NCBI RefSeq assembly: GCF_001418325.1
Contig: NZ_LIPN01000171.1
Location: forward strand, 618-61,288
DNA: 60,671 nucleotides
From: Streptomyces atriruber
GTDB lineage: Bacteria; Actinomycetota; Actinomycetes; Streptomycetales; Streptomycetaceae
Reading direction: 5' to 3'
The position numbers were made by a program, and so were the translations under genes. Below the pieces are notes generated by a model. It saw nothing but the letters and a program-made list of their open reading frames with translations, was not told where the DNA came from and ran no database searches. Shown here in pieces: positions 25,554 to 33,726 of this stretch (positions are counted from its first letter, which is position 1; every line of letters starts with the position of its first letter).

Positions 25554-26945
25554 TCAGGCGCCGCCCCAGGCCGCGGCGTCCGAGCCCCACGGACCCGGCG
25601 GGCGTGTCCAGTTCACCGGGCCTCCCTCATATGACACCGGCGGCAGCGCGTGCCGTAGGCGGCCCATGGGACTGTCGGCCTCGGCCAGCCACCGCGCGGG
25701 GTCGAAGCCGTCATCCTCGCCCTGAGCGGAGGCCAGGTCGTGGACGAGCCAGTGCGCGGTCCGCGCCAGCGCCAGGCGCACCAGCCGGGTTCCGCCCGTG
25801 CGGTGCTGCTCGGTGAGCGCGCGCAGCACCCCGGCCGCAAGCAGGTAGCCGGTGCCGTGGTCGAGCGCCTGGGCGGGCAACGAGCCGGGCGACTCCGGAG
25901 AGCCCTCCAGCTCGGCGATGCCGGTGGCCGCCTGGACCAGGCTGTCGAAGCCACGCCGCTCGTGCCACGGCCCGTAACGGCCCCACGCGGACAACTGGGC
26001 GATCACGAGACCCGGACGGCGCCCGGCGAGCGCCTCGGGCGTCAGTCCCAACCTCTCCAGCGCTCCCGGCCGGTAACCGGTGACCACCACGTCCGCCTGG
26101 CCGAGCAGCTCCTCGAAGACCCGGCGGCCGGTGGCGTCATCCAGGTCCAGGGTGGCCGAGCGCTTCCCCATACCCGTGTCGTTGTGGGCCTCCTGACTTT
26201 CCGGCAGCTGTGGGGCGTCAATCCGCAGCACGTCCGCGCCGAGCAGCGCCAGCGTCCGGGTGGCGACGGGTCCGGCGAGCACCCGGGTCAGATCCAGGAC
26301 GCGCAGCCCCGCACACGGCAGCGCGGCGTCACCCAGCGCCCGGTCAGGCGCATCATCGAGGCACGCCGTCGTCAGCAGCGGCTGCCCGGCGACCAGGACC
26401 CCCTGCTCGCTCGTGGCCCACTCCTCGGGGCCGCGTGCCGCGACGGCCAAACCGCCCGCCGCGTACACGCTCTGCTCCACCTCCAGCGCGCTGCGCCCCG
26501 CGATGACCCCGGCCACCGCGTCCACCGCCACCTCGTCGGCGTCCCCCGGCACCCCGAGTGCGGCGAGCAACCGGGTCCGATGGTGCGGGTAATTGGCGTG
26601 CGTGCGCACCCATCCATCGGCCGCCCGCCAGAACCGGGACAGCGGCGCGAAAGTCGACCACGCCCGCCCGTCGAGCCGCACGAGCCGGTCGCTGAGGAAC
26701 GCCGTCGCGACCGCCTCGTCATCGACCCGCACCCGGGGCACGGGCCGCTCCGTGCGTACGGAAGCGAGCTCGGCGGCCGCGAGCGAGCACACCGCGACGG
26801 TGGCCCGCGCCAGCTCCATGACAGGCAGCCGCGCCGGCAGCCCTCCGGACGGGCCGCCGAAGGACACTCGGTCGAGCAGGGAGGAATCGGCACCCAATGC
26901 CGTCCAAGCCTGCGCCGTACCTGCGCCGAACACTCCTGCATCCAT
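25554..26945 (-). CDS. CoA-transferase, CaiB/BaiF (class III) family
   Basis: This enzyme (463 aa) is predicted to move CoA between carboxylic acids. The N-terminal half is divergent (AWTALGADSSLLDRV) and the canonical class III block begins near residue 235: GLRVLDLTRVLAGPVATRTLALLGADVLRIDAP, GKRSATLDLDD, DVVVTGYRPGALERLGL. Length and order suit the large actinobacterial subgroup with an extra N-terminal domain. A GTG at 26993, overlapping the MarR stop by GTGA, is an alternative start. It follows the MarR gene directly, so the two are probably one transcript. Confidence 0.75.
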   Translation of the reverse strand: MDAGVFGAGTAQAWTALGADSSLLDRVSFGGPSGGLPARLPVMELARATVAVCSLAAAELASVRTERPVPRVRVDDEAVATAFLSDRLVRLDGRAWSTFAPLSRFWRAADGWVRTHANYPHHRTRLLAALGVPGDADEVAVDAVAGVIAGRSALEVEQSVYAAGGLAVAARGPEEWATSEQGVLVAGQPLLTTACLDDAPDRALGDAALPCAGLRVLDLTRVLAGPVATRTLALLGADVLRIDAPQLPESQEAHNDTGMGKRSATLDLDDATGRRVFEELLGQADVVVTGYRPGALERLGLTPEALAGRRPGLVIAQLSAWGRYGPWHERRGFDSLVQAATGIAELEGSPESPGSLPAQALDHGTGYLLAAGVLRALTEQHRTGGTRLVRLALARTAHWLVHDLASAQGEDDGFDPARWLAEADSPMGRLRHALPPVSYEGGPVNWTRPPGPWGSDAAAWGGA

Positions 26946-26989
26946 GTGCCCGAAGGTCCTGCCTGGGCAGGGGGCCTCCGCGCCGCCGG

Positions 26990-27493
26990 TCACGCAGGCC
27001 CCGCACTCGCCTCGCCACCTGCAGCGCTGATCTGGTCGGCGATGCGGCGGAGTGCGACGAGGTCGTGGGCGTTCAGGTGATCGATGAAGTGGCGGCGCAC
27101 TGATGCAAGGTGCGCCGGGGCGGCACCTTGGAGGGTGGCCAGGCCCTCATCGGTGAGGATCAGCAGACAGCCGCGGCCGTCGTCGGGATCCGGGGCACGC
27201 CGGATGAGTCCCCGGGTCTCCATGCGTGTTGCGTGCCGGGACAGGCGGCTGCGCGACCACTGCATCTTCGCGGCCTGCTCACGCAGCGTTCTGGTCGCGT
27301 CCGCGTGCTCGGACAGGGTGCTGAGCACCTCGTAGTCGGCCTCGGACAAGCCGAGTTCGGCCAGGTCCTGGCCGATGTGCGCCTGGACTTCGGTCGTCAT
27401 CCGACGGTAGGCCCGCCAGGCGCGTTCCTCGTCGGCTGTCAGCCAGGAAACGCTGGCCTCCCGCTCCGCGGCGCTCGACTTTTTCGTTGACAT
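26990..27493 (-). CDS. MarR-family transcriptional regulator
   Basis: This is a winged-helix dimeric repressor (167 aa). The helix-turn-helix and wing are seen in LREQAAKMQWSRSRLSRHATRMETRGLIRRAPDPDDGRGCLLILTDEG (residues about 69-117; motif order helix, recognition helix, wing). N- and C-terminal helices for dimerisation flank it. It is divergent from the FMN-reductase/GNAT fusion, with only 30 bp between the two start codons, so it almost certainly represses both promoters. Confidence 0.85.
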   Translation of the reverse strand: MSTKKSSAAEREASVSWLTADEERAWRAYRRMTTEVQAHIGQDLAELGLSEADYEVLSTLSEHADATRTLREQAAKMQWSRSRLSRHATRMETRGLIRRAPDPDDGRGCLLILTDEGLATLQGAAPAHLASVRRHFIDHLNAHDLVALRRIADQISAAGGEASAGPA

Positions 27494-27530
27494 GTAACCA
27501 ATCTACTCTCTACCTTCGTTTCCATGTCAA
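27487..27530. promoter_or_regulatory. Mirrored, overlapping divergent promoters (probably leaderless)
   Basis: TTGACATG (27487-27494) and CATGTCAA (27523-27530) form an inverted repeat made from the start codons of the two divergent genes. Plus strand: TTGACA at 27487, 18-bp spacer, TACCTT at 27511, then ATG 8 nt later. Minus strand: TTGACA at 27530-27525, 19-bp spacer, TAGATT at 27505-27500, then ATG 7 nt later. Both ATGs would fall at or next to +1, giving leaderless mRNAs. A MarR dimer here would shut both. Confidence 0.55.
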
Positions 27531-28579
27531 TGAAATCTTTGCGGGTCCTCGTTCTCATCTGCAGCACCCGTCCCAACGCGCTCGGTCCGGCCGTTGGTGC
27601 ATGGCTCACCAGCACCTTGACGCCGTCCGCACGGGCACTCGGTGTCGAGCTGGCGCCCGTTGCACTCGGGGACCTGCAGTTGCCGTTCCTCGACGAGGAG
27701 GAGCATCCAGCGCGTGGCGTTTACCAGCACGAGCACACGCGGCAATGGAGCGAGGCGGTCGCAGCGGCCGACGGCTTCATCGTGGTGACACCGGAGTACA
27801 ACTACGGGATGCCCGCGACGCTGAAGAACGCGCTTGACTATCTGGGCGGCGAATGGGCTTGGAAGCCTGTGGGGTTCGTCAGCTACGGCAACACCTCGGC
27901 CGGCACCCGCGCGGTCCAGCACGCCAAGCAGACAACCAGCACGTTGCGCCTGGTCTCACTGGGCTCGACCGTGGCTCTGCGGATCGCCGACGCTCAGCAG
28001 CAGGGGGGTTTCCGGCCTGCTGACCACCACGCCCGGGCAGCTGTGGACATGCTGGAGGAACTGGCACGCGTAGGGCACGCACTGGCTCCGCTCCGTGCAC
28101 ACGACCAGGCGACTCCGGGCCCCCTGCCCGGCTCCTACGTGAAACGCCTGCACCTGGATGACGGGCCGCATGTCACAGTGCTCCAGCGCTGTTGCTGGGT
28201 CGATGAGGCGATCGCCAACAACACCCTGGAGCTCCCGGCACTGCACGAGACGCCCGCCCAAGTGCGGCAGTGGCTGGCCGACTGGCACGCCACGGGGCTA
28301 TGGCATGCCGGACGGCTTCTCGGAATGGTCCGCACGGTCCGCCACGGAAGTGCACTGCGCATCGGGCGCCTTGCCGTGACCCCCGACCTCCGAGGGCGTG
28401 GACTGGGGCGGTGGCTCTTGCGCATCGCGGAGACCCGAAGCCAGGGGTGTGACCACATACTGCTGACCACAGGCGCCGACAGCAGCCGCAACCTGGCCTT
28501 TTACCGGAAACAGGGCTATGCCCCCCTCCCTGCGACGAACAACGGGGAGATCAGCCTCCGCAAGGACCTCGCCTCCTGA
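27524..28579 (+). CDS. NADPH-dependent FMN reductase fused to a GNAT acetyltransferase
   Basis: This two-domain protein (351 aa) begins with a flavodoxin-like NADPH-dependent FMN reductase (residues about 5-190; STRPNALGPAVGAWL phosphate-binding loop, TPEYNYGMPATLKNALDYL). After a Pro-rich linker (about 191-204) comes a GNAT domain (about 205-351) with IGRLAVTPDLRGRGLGRWLL as the acetyl-CoA loop. Each half is complete. FMN reductases of this type reduce quinones, chromate or azo dyes; the acetyltransferase may modify a product or an amine toxin. No ribosome-binding site is visible, in line with a leaderless start. Divergent MarR regulator. Confidence 0.75.
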   Translation: MSMKSLRVLVLICSTRPNALGPAVGAWLTSTLTPSARALGVELAPVALGDLQLPFLDEEEHPARGVYQHEHTRQWSEAVAAADGFIVVTPEYNYGMPATLKNALDYLGGEWAWKPVGFVSYGNTSAGTRAVQHAKQTTSTLRLVSLGSTVALRIADAQQQGGFRPADHHARAAVDMLEELARVGHALAPLRAHDQATPGPLPGSYVKRLHLDDGPHVTVLQRCCWVDEAIANNTLELPALHETPAQVRQWLADWHATGLWHAGRLLGMVRTVRHGSALRIGRLAVTPDLRGRGLGRWLLRIAETRSQGCDHILLTTGADSSRNLAFYRKQGYAPLPATNNGEISLRKDLAS

Positions 28580-28663
28580 AGGGCCGGCACTCGCCCTGTC
28601 GCCAGTCGACGCGATCAACCGCAAGCGCGGCGGCCGATCCGGCGCGATGGGGAGGATCTTTGA

Positions 28664-29408
28664 ACACTCGAACCGCGCAGTCGACTCCGGGGCAAAGAGC
28701 ACGAGCGCGCCAACACGGTGCTCCATGCCCTGCTCCAGATGGGCCCCGGACCGCACAAGTGCCGTGACATCGCGGTTCGTACGACCATGGACGCCCAGAG
28801 AGCCCAACGCGCCCTGCGACACGTGTTCGACGTGCAACTCTGCGACCGGCCGCGCCCCGGATACCGGGAGATCCGCCCCACCTCAGCCGACCTCACCGGT
28901 GCGACAGGCCTCGTGTGCCCCGCCACCACTCCCCTGCTCGACGCCGCCATCCTCCTGGAGCAACTGCACAGCCGCACCCCGGCAAGTGGTGTTGCTGCAC
29001 ACACACTCACCCGCCACCGGCGAGCGCCAGTGCATCGCTGCCGCAGGAGCCAACAACCCCGCACTCCGCCGTGACCTGGCCCTCGCCCCCGGTGCCGCCG
29101 ACCGCCTCCGACGGGCACCCCTCCACTCCGATGCACCCGGCCTGGCCATCCTCGCCGGCCTCGTCGGCCACCAGGCCCCGCTGCGCGCGGACCTGCACCA
29201 GATCCGCGCCGCGCAAGCAGCAATAACTCCGTCACCACTGCCCGGCTGGACCCTGGTCTCGGTCCCGCTCAACCAGCTCCCCGGCGCCCACACCGCCTCG
29301 GACGCCGAGCCACGCGTCGCCGCCGCCATCAGCGTCCTGACTACGGAGGCCGCGCCTGTGAGCACCGCGCCGAGCTCACCGGGTCAACGGCCGTATCTCT
29401 GTGGGTGA
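28664..29408 (+). pseudogene. Frameshifted regulator remnant, possibly IclR-like
   Basis: Two frames join into one protein-like sequence. The first (28664 to about 28985) has an HTH-like stretch ANTVLHALLQMGPGPHK and ends LLEQLHSRTP. The second frame takes over near 28985 with QVVLLHTHSPATGERQ and continues to RVAAAISVLTT before stopping at 29408. LHSDAPGLAILAGLVGH resembles the effector domain of IclR regulators (PLHASAxGKAxLA). No good start codon or ribosome-binding site is visible. A single-base indel near 28980 best explains it; a sequencing error is the alternative. Confidence 0.45.
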
Positions 29409-29481
29409 CAGCCTGCGCGGGGAAGGTCCTCATCGGGTACGCAGTGCAGGTTGGCGGTGTAGTAGTCCTCAGGAGGGTCCA

Positions 29482-29634
29482 TGTACTGCACGCCACTGAA
29501 GCCAAGGGCGGACGTCGCCGCCCTCCTCCGCACCGCCGAGCTGGAGCTCACCGAGCGGGCCGTGCTCGACCAAGGGGGATCACCGCGGCCGTTTCCCGAA
29601 CGGGAACCGCTGCGCCTGGTGTGGCCCAGGTGAA
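29482..29634 (+). CDS. Small hypothetical protein (50 aa)
   Basis: I do not recognise this protein. It starts at ATG with a strong AGGAGG 5 nt upstream and encodes 50 residues: an N-terminal MYCTPLKPRADVAALL, a predicted helix (residues about 9-30, VAALLRTAELELTERAVL), then a Pro/Arg-rich tail. The stop lies inside a 16-bp tandem repeat. The site quality argues for expression; the lack of any familiar motif keeps confidence low. Confidence 0.4.
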
Positions 29635-29652
29635 ATGTGGCCCAGGCGAAAG
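29621..29652 (+). repeat. 16-bp tandem direct repeat
   Basis: TGTGGCCCAGGTGAAA is followed directly by the same 16 bases with one change (T to C at position 12). It spans the end of the 50-aa frame and lies 24 nt upstream of the kinase-like ATG. It may be a regulator site or a slipped-strand duplication. Confidence 0.6.
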
Positions 29653-29676
29653 AAGCGGCAACAGTACTCTGCCCGC

Positions 29677-30342
29677 ATGGACGGTACAGGTGAGGTGAAG
29701 GGTCTTCCCGACTGGCGGGTGCTCGTCGTCGGGGGTGCCTCGGGGATGGGGAAGACCCGTGTCGGACGGGCGTTGGCACGACGGTACGAGGTCCCCGTCG
29801 TGGAGGTCGACGACATCGTGGAGGCCCTCCTCGCGGTGACGCTGCCCGAGCACCTGCCGGAGGTCCACTTCTGGCGCACCCACCCGGAGGCCGCCCGCCA
29901 CACGCCCGAGTCGGTGGTCGAGCGACAGATCGCGATCGCCGAGACGCTGGAGCCGGCGGTCGAGGCGGTGGTGGCCAACCATGTGGGCACCGACACCCCG
30001 GTGATCCTGGAAGGCGACTACATCCTGCCCAGGCCGACGACGCCCGAAGGCCCGGTCCGTGCCGTCTTCCTCCACGAGGACGACGAGGGGCAGGTGGCGG
30101 CCAACTACCTGCACCGGGAGCCGGAGGCCGGACCGCAGCGCCATCGCGCACGCGTCAGCGTGCTGTACGGCCGGTGGCTCGCCGCGCAAGCGCGGGCGGC
30201 CGGCGTGCCGGTCATCCGTCCGCGCCCCTGGGAGGACCTGGCCGACCGCGTCGCCCAGGCGCTGGGGGACGCCTCCACTGACACCGGGGCGCCTGCCCGA
30301 ACCTCCGCTACCCAGAGCCTTCAAAGGAGCCCGGCGGCGTGA
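29677..30342 (+). CDS. P-loop ATPase/kinase-like protein (2-phosphoglycerate-kinase-like)
   Basis: This is a soluble nucleotide-binding protein (221 aa). The Walker A motif VVGGASGMGKTRVGRALARR is at about residues 16-36, and EVDDIVEALL follows as in small-molecule kinases. TPVILEGDYILP may be the Walker B strand. The topology resembles AAA/kinase proteins annotated as 2-phosphoglycerate kinase. Substrate unknown. An upstream ATG at 29635 would add 14 Arg/Gln-rich residues; neither start has a good ribosome-binding site. Confidence 0.7.
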   Translation: MDGTGEVKGLPDWRVLVVGGASGMGKTRVGRALARRYEVPVVEVDDIVEALLAVTLPEHLPEVHFWRTHPEAARHTPESVVERQIAIAETLEPAVEAVVANHVGTDTPVILEGDYILPRPTTPEGPVRAVFLHEDDEGQVAANYLHREPEAGPQRHRARVSVLYGRWLAAQARAAGVPVIRPRPWEDLADRVAQALGDASTDTGAPARTSATQSLQRSPAA

Positions 30343-30348
30343 TCGCTC

Positions 30349-30371
30349 TGAAGGCGGCGGTAGCGCCTTCA
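30349..30371 (+). terminator. Hairpin downstream of the kinase-like gene
   Basis: TGAAGGCG and CGCCTTCA form a perfect 8-bp stem with a 7-nt loop, 7 nt past the stop codon. There is no clear U-tract. The region to 30496 holds no gene and separates this transcript from the convergent LacI gene. Confidence 0.5.
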
Positions 30372-30496
30372 CTCCAGGCCCACCTGCTGCCGGGCCACCA
30401 CGCACGCTCCAGGCGTGTTCCGGCCCGCGCCTGCCCCCATACGGCCAAGCCGCGAAACCACAGAGCATGGCCACGAAAACAGCACCAACCGCCCGG

Positions 30497-31528
30497 TCAG
30501 CGCGGGGGCAGGCTGGAGCGGCGCACCACCAGTTCGGGCACGAGCACCACGCGCCGGTGCTCGTGCGCCCCGGCGGACCGCTCCTCCGTCTCCTCCAGGA
30601 GGAGCTCCGCCGCCATCGCGCCCATGGTGACGGCGGGCTGGCGCACCGAGGTGAGGGGCACGACGGCGGCGGCCGCGAACTCGATGTCGTCGTAACCGAC
30701 GATCGCGATGTCCTCGGGGACCCGCACCCCCGCCGCGTACATCGCCTGCAGCACGCCGAGTGCGAGCAGGTCGTTGGCGCAGAAGACGGCGGTGGGCCGC
30801 TCGGCGAGGCCGAGGACGCGGGCCCCCGCGTCGCGTCCCGCGGCCACGTCGAGGCGTTCGGTGGGCAGCTCCCGCAGCGCCGACGCGCCCAGGCCCGCCT
30901 CAGCCAGCGCCTGGCGGGCGCCCTCCCGGCGGTCCCTGACCTGGTTGAGCTCGGGCGGGCCGCTGACGTACGCGATGCTGCGGTGTCCCGCGTCCACGAG
31001 GTGGCGGGCGGCGAGCGCCCCGCCCATCACGTCGTCCACGGAGACGGAGCACTCGGTGGCGCCCTCGGCGACCCGGTCGACGAGGACGAACGGGATGCCG
31101 TGCCTGCGGAAGGTCTCGATGTTGCGGCCGGTCGCGTCCGCGGGCGTCAGCAGGACGCCCTGAACCCGCTGCTCGGCGAAGAGGGCGAGGTATTCGGCCT
31201 CTTCGGAGGGGCTCTGTCCGCTGTTGCACACCATGACGCGGAGCCCGGCCTCGCGCGCGGCCCGTTCGGCGCCTCGCGCGACGTCCACGAAGAAGGGGTT
31301 TCCCATGTCGAGGACGAGCAGCGCCATGATGCGGCTGCGTCCCGCACGCAGCTGCCGGGCCGATTCGCTGCGTACGTAGCCGAGCCGGTCGATGACCGAG
31401 AGCACCCGGTGGCGGGTCTCTTCGGAGACCATGTCCGGGCGGTTGATGACGTTCGACACGGTGCCCACCGAAACCCCGGCGTGCTTCGCCACGTCCTTGA
31501 TGCCGACCATGCGTTCCAGGTGCTCCAT
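30497..31528 (-). CDS. LacI-family regulator, probable L-rhamnose repressor
   Basis: This is a DNA-binding sugar sensor (343 aa). The N-terminal HTH reads GIKDVAKHAGVSVGTVSNVIN with hinge RLGYVRSESARQLRAGRS, followed by a periplasmic-binding-protein-like effector domain (residues about 65-335; ADATGRNIETF, FCANDLLALGVLQAMYAAG, EDIAIVGYDDIEFA). Start may be the ATG here or the one six codons in. It is the last gene of the minus-strand side of the rhamnose locus, after the binding protein, and two LacI-type palindromes near 36.3 and 36.5 kb are its likely targets. Confidence 0.85.
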   Translation of the reverse strand: MEHLERMVGIKDVAKHAGVSVGTVSNVINRPDMVSEETRHRVLSVIDRLGYVRSESARQLRAGRSRIMALLVLDMGNPFFVDVARGAERAAREAGLRVMVCNSGQSPSEEAEYLALFAEQRVQGVLLTPADATGRNIETFRRHGIPFVLVDRVAEGATECSVSVDDVMGGALAARHLVDAGHRSIAYVSGPPELNQVRDRREGARQALAEAGLGASALRELPTERLDVAAGRDAGARVLGLAERPTAVFCANDLLALGVLQAMYAAGVRVPEDIAIVGYDDIEFAAAAVVPLTSVRQPAVTMGAMAAELLLEETEERSAGAHEHRRVVLVPELVVRRSSLPPR

Positions 31529-31575
31529 CCTGCTGTGCGGCCGCTCCCGGCCGTACCGACCAGCGTACTGAGACT

Positions 31576-32673
31576 TCAGAACCGGTACTGGCCGATGTTC
31601 TTCTTGTCGAACACCGTGGGTTCACCGAGGTCCACGACGCCGTCGTCCCCGATCGTGAAGGTGCCGAGGTCGCCCGCCTCGAACTTCTCGCCCTTCCTGC
31701 CGGTGATCTGCCCGGAGGACAGCGCGACGGCGGTGTGCGCGGCGAGCGCGCCGAGCTTGGCGGGGTCCCAGAGCTCGAATCCCTCGACCGTGCCGTTCTT
31801 CACGTACTGGCGCATATCGTTGGGTGTGCCGAGACCGGTCAGCGTCACCTTGCCCTTGTACTTGGAGCCCGACAGGTACTGGGCGGCCGCCTTGATGCCC
31901 ACGGTGGTCGGCGAGATGATCCCGGCGAGCCCCGGGTGCTCCTGGAGCAGGCCCTGCGTCTGCTGGAAGGACTGCTGCGCGTCGTCGTTCCCGTAGGCGG
32001 TCTTCACCAGCTTCATGTTCTTGTACTTGGGCTTCTTCAGCTCGTCCTTCATGTACCCGATCCAGGTGTTCTGGTTCGCCGCCGTCTGCGCGGCGGACAG
32101 GATCGCGATGTCGCCCTTGTAGCCGAGCTGTTCGCCGAGCAGCTGCACCTGGCTGCGGCCGAGGGCCTCCGCGCTCGCCTGGGAGACGAAGACGTGGCGG
32201 CAGGCGGGCTTGGTGTCCGAGTCGTACGTCACGACCTTGACGCCGTTCTTCATGGCCTGCTTGAGCGCGGTGCACAGGGCGCCCGGGTCCTGCGCGGAGA
32301 CGGCCATGGCGTCGACCTGCTGCTGGGTGAGGGTGTTGACGTAACCGACCTGCCCGCTGGTGTCCGTGGCGCTGTTGGGGCCGGTCTCCTTGTACGTCGA
32401 TCCGAGCTCGTTCAGCGCCTTCTCGCCGCCCTTGTCGGCGACCGTGAAGTACGGGTTGTTGACCTGCTTGGGCAGGAAGGCGACGGTGAGCCCCTGCTTG
32501 GTCGCGGCGTTCGGGTCGGCCTTCGCACCCGAGGTCCGCGCGCCGTCTTCCTCCTTGGCCGAGTCCTTGGTGGTGCCTCCGCAGGCGCCGGCGGTGAGGG
32601 CGAGCGCGGCGGCGGCGAGGGCGGCGCAGACACGGCGTGCGGCAGGGGTGCGGAGCGCGGGGGACGAGGACAT
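31576..32673 (-). CDS. rhaS: Rhamnose ABC transporter substrate-binding lipoprotein
   Basis: This is a lipid-anchored periplasmic-binding protein of the type 1 fold (365 aa). It has a twin-Arg-like n-region, an Ala/Leu core and lipobox LTAGAC (Cys near residue 31), followed by GLTVAFLPKQVNNPYFTVADKGGEKAL, the typical start of RhaS proteins, and later AQTAANQNTWIGYMKDEL. It captures L-rhamnose for the RhaPQ channel. Family and context (rhamnose isomerase, kinase and aldolase genes across the divergent promoter) support the ligand. Confidence 0.85.
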   Translation of the reverse strand: MSSSPALRTPAARRVCAALAAAALALTAGACGGTTKDSAKEEDGARTSGAKADPNAATKQGLTVAFLPKQVNNPYFTVADKGGEKALNELGSTYKETGPNSATDTSGQVGYVNTLTQQQVDAMAVSAQDPGALCTALKQAMKNGVKVVTYDSDTKPACRHVFVSQASAEALGRSQVQLLGEQLGYKGDIAILSAAQTAANQNTWIGYMKDELKKPKYKNMKLVKTAYGNDDAQQSFQQTQGLLQEHPGLAGIISPTTVGIKAAAQYLSGSKYKGKVTLTGLGTPNDMRQYVKNGTVEGFELWDPAKLGALAAHTAVALSSGQITGRKGEKFEAGDLGTFTIGDDGVVDLGEPTVFDKKNIGQYRF

Positions 32674-32736
32674 GGTGGATCCCTTTCGGAAGGGGTGTTC
32701 AGGGGCTTGGGGCGGGGCGTGCGGTGGCGCGACGTG

Positions 32737-33726
32737 TCAGGGTGCGGGGGCCGCGGACCGGCGGCCCGCGCGCGCGGTGGTCACCTGCCGTGCCACGCGC
32801 GGCGCGAGCACCGACACGACCAGGAGCACGCCCGTGACGACGATCTGGGACTGCGCGGAGACGTTGAGCAGGCTCATGGCGTTCTGCAGCGCACCGAGCA
32901 GGAAGACTCCGGCGACGGCGCCGCCGAGGGTGCCCTTGCCGCCGTCGAAGTCGATGCCGCCGAGCAGTACGGCCGCGACGACGGAGAGTTCGAGCCCGGT
33001 GGCGTTGTCGTAGCGGGCACTCGCGTAGTGCAGGGCCCAGAAGACCCCGGTGAGGGAGGCCATCAGGCCGGTGGCGACGAACAGCCACAGCTTGTGCCGC
33101 TTCACGCGCACCCCGGCGAACCGCGCGGCCTCTTCGTTGGCGCCGATCGCGAAGAGCGAACGCCCGAAGGGGGTGGCGTGCAGGGCGACGACGGCGAGGG
33201 CGAGCAGTGCGAGGAAGGGCAGGAACGCGTACGGGACGAAGGTGCCGTCGATGCGCCCCGCGGCGAAGTCGAGGTACTGGGTGGGGAAGTCGGTGACGGC
33301 GTCCGACCCGAGGATGATCTGGGCGATGCCCCGGTAGGCGGCCATGGTGCCGATGGTCACGGCGAGGGAGGGCAGTCCGAGCCTGGTCACCAGGAGGCCG
33401 TTGACCAGCCCGCAGACGACGCCGAGCAGCAGGCAGAGCGGGATGATCGTCTCGATGGCCATGCCCGCGTTCCACAGGGCCCCCATCACCGCTCCGGAGA
33501 GCCCGGCCGTGGAGGCCACGGACAGATCGATCTCTCCGGAGACCACGAGCAGCGTCATGGGCAGGGCGATCAGGGCGATCGGCAGGGTGTTGCCGATGAG
33601 GAACGACAGGTTGAGGGCGTTGCCGAAGCCGTCGACGAAGCCGAAGGAGAGCAGCAGCAGGACCACGAGGAGGGTGCCGACGACCCTGTCCCAGCGGACG
33701 GCACGCGTGAGCGGGAAGTCAGTCAA
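32737..33726 (-). CDS. rhaQ: Rhamnose ABC transporter permease
   Basis: This is an integral membrane permease of the BPD_transp_2 (ribose/rhamnose) family, about 329 aa with 8-10 helices. The conserved segments are VSGEIDLSVASTAGLSGAVMGAL, LGLPSLAVTIGTMAAYRG, FAIGANEEAARFAGV and VLLGGIDFDGGKGTLGGAVAGVFLLG. AAGGAG stands 8 nt before TTG at 33726, better than the GTG at 33735 that directly follows it. It overlaps the end of the partner permease, so the two are translated together. Confidence 0.8.
   Translation of the reverse strand: MTDFPLTRAVRWDRVVGTLLVVLLLLSFGFVDGFGNALNLSFLIGNTLPIALIALPMTLLVVSGEIDLSVASTAGLSGAVMGALWNAGMAIETIIPLCLLLGVVCGLVNGLLVTRLGLPSLAVTIGTMAAYRGIAQIILGSDAVTDFPTQYLDFAAGRIDGTFVPYAFLPFLALLALAVVALHATPFGRSLFAIGANEEAARFAGVRVKRHKLWLFVATGLMASLTGVFWALHYASARYDNATGLELSVVAAVLLGGIDFDGGKGTLGGAVAGVFLLGALQNAMSLLNVSAQSQIVVTGVLLVVSVLAPRVARQVTTARAGRRSAAPAP

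Noticed and set aside
28664..29408. Possibility of programmed frameshifting in the IclR-like remnant
   Set aside because: No slippery heptamer or downstream structure is evident near 28980, and the start region is also poor; decay is simpler.
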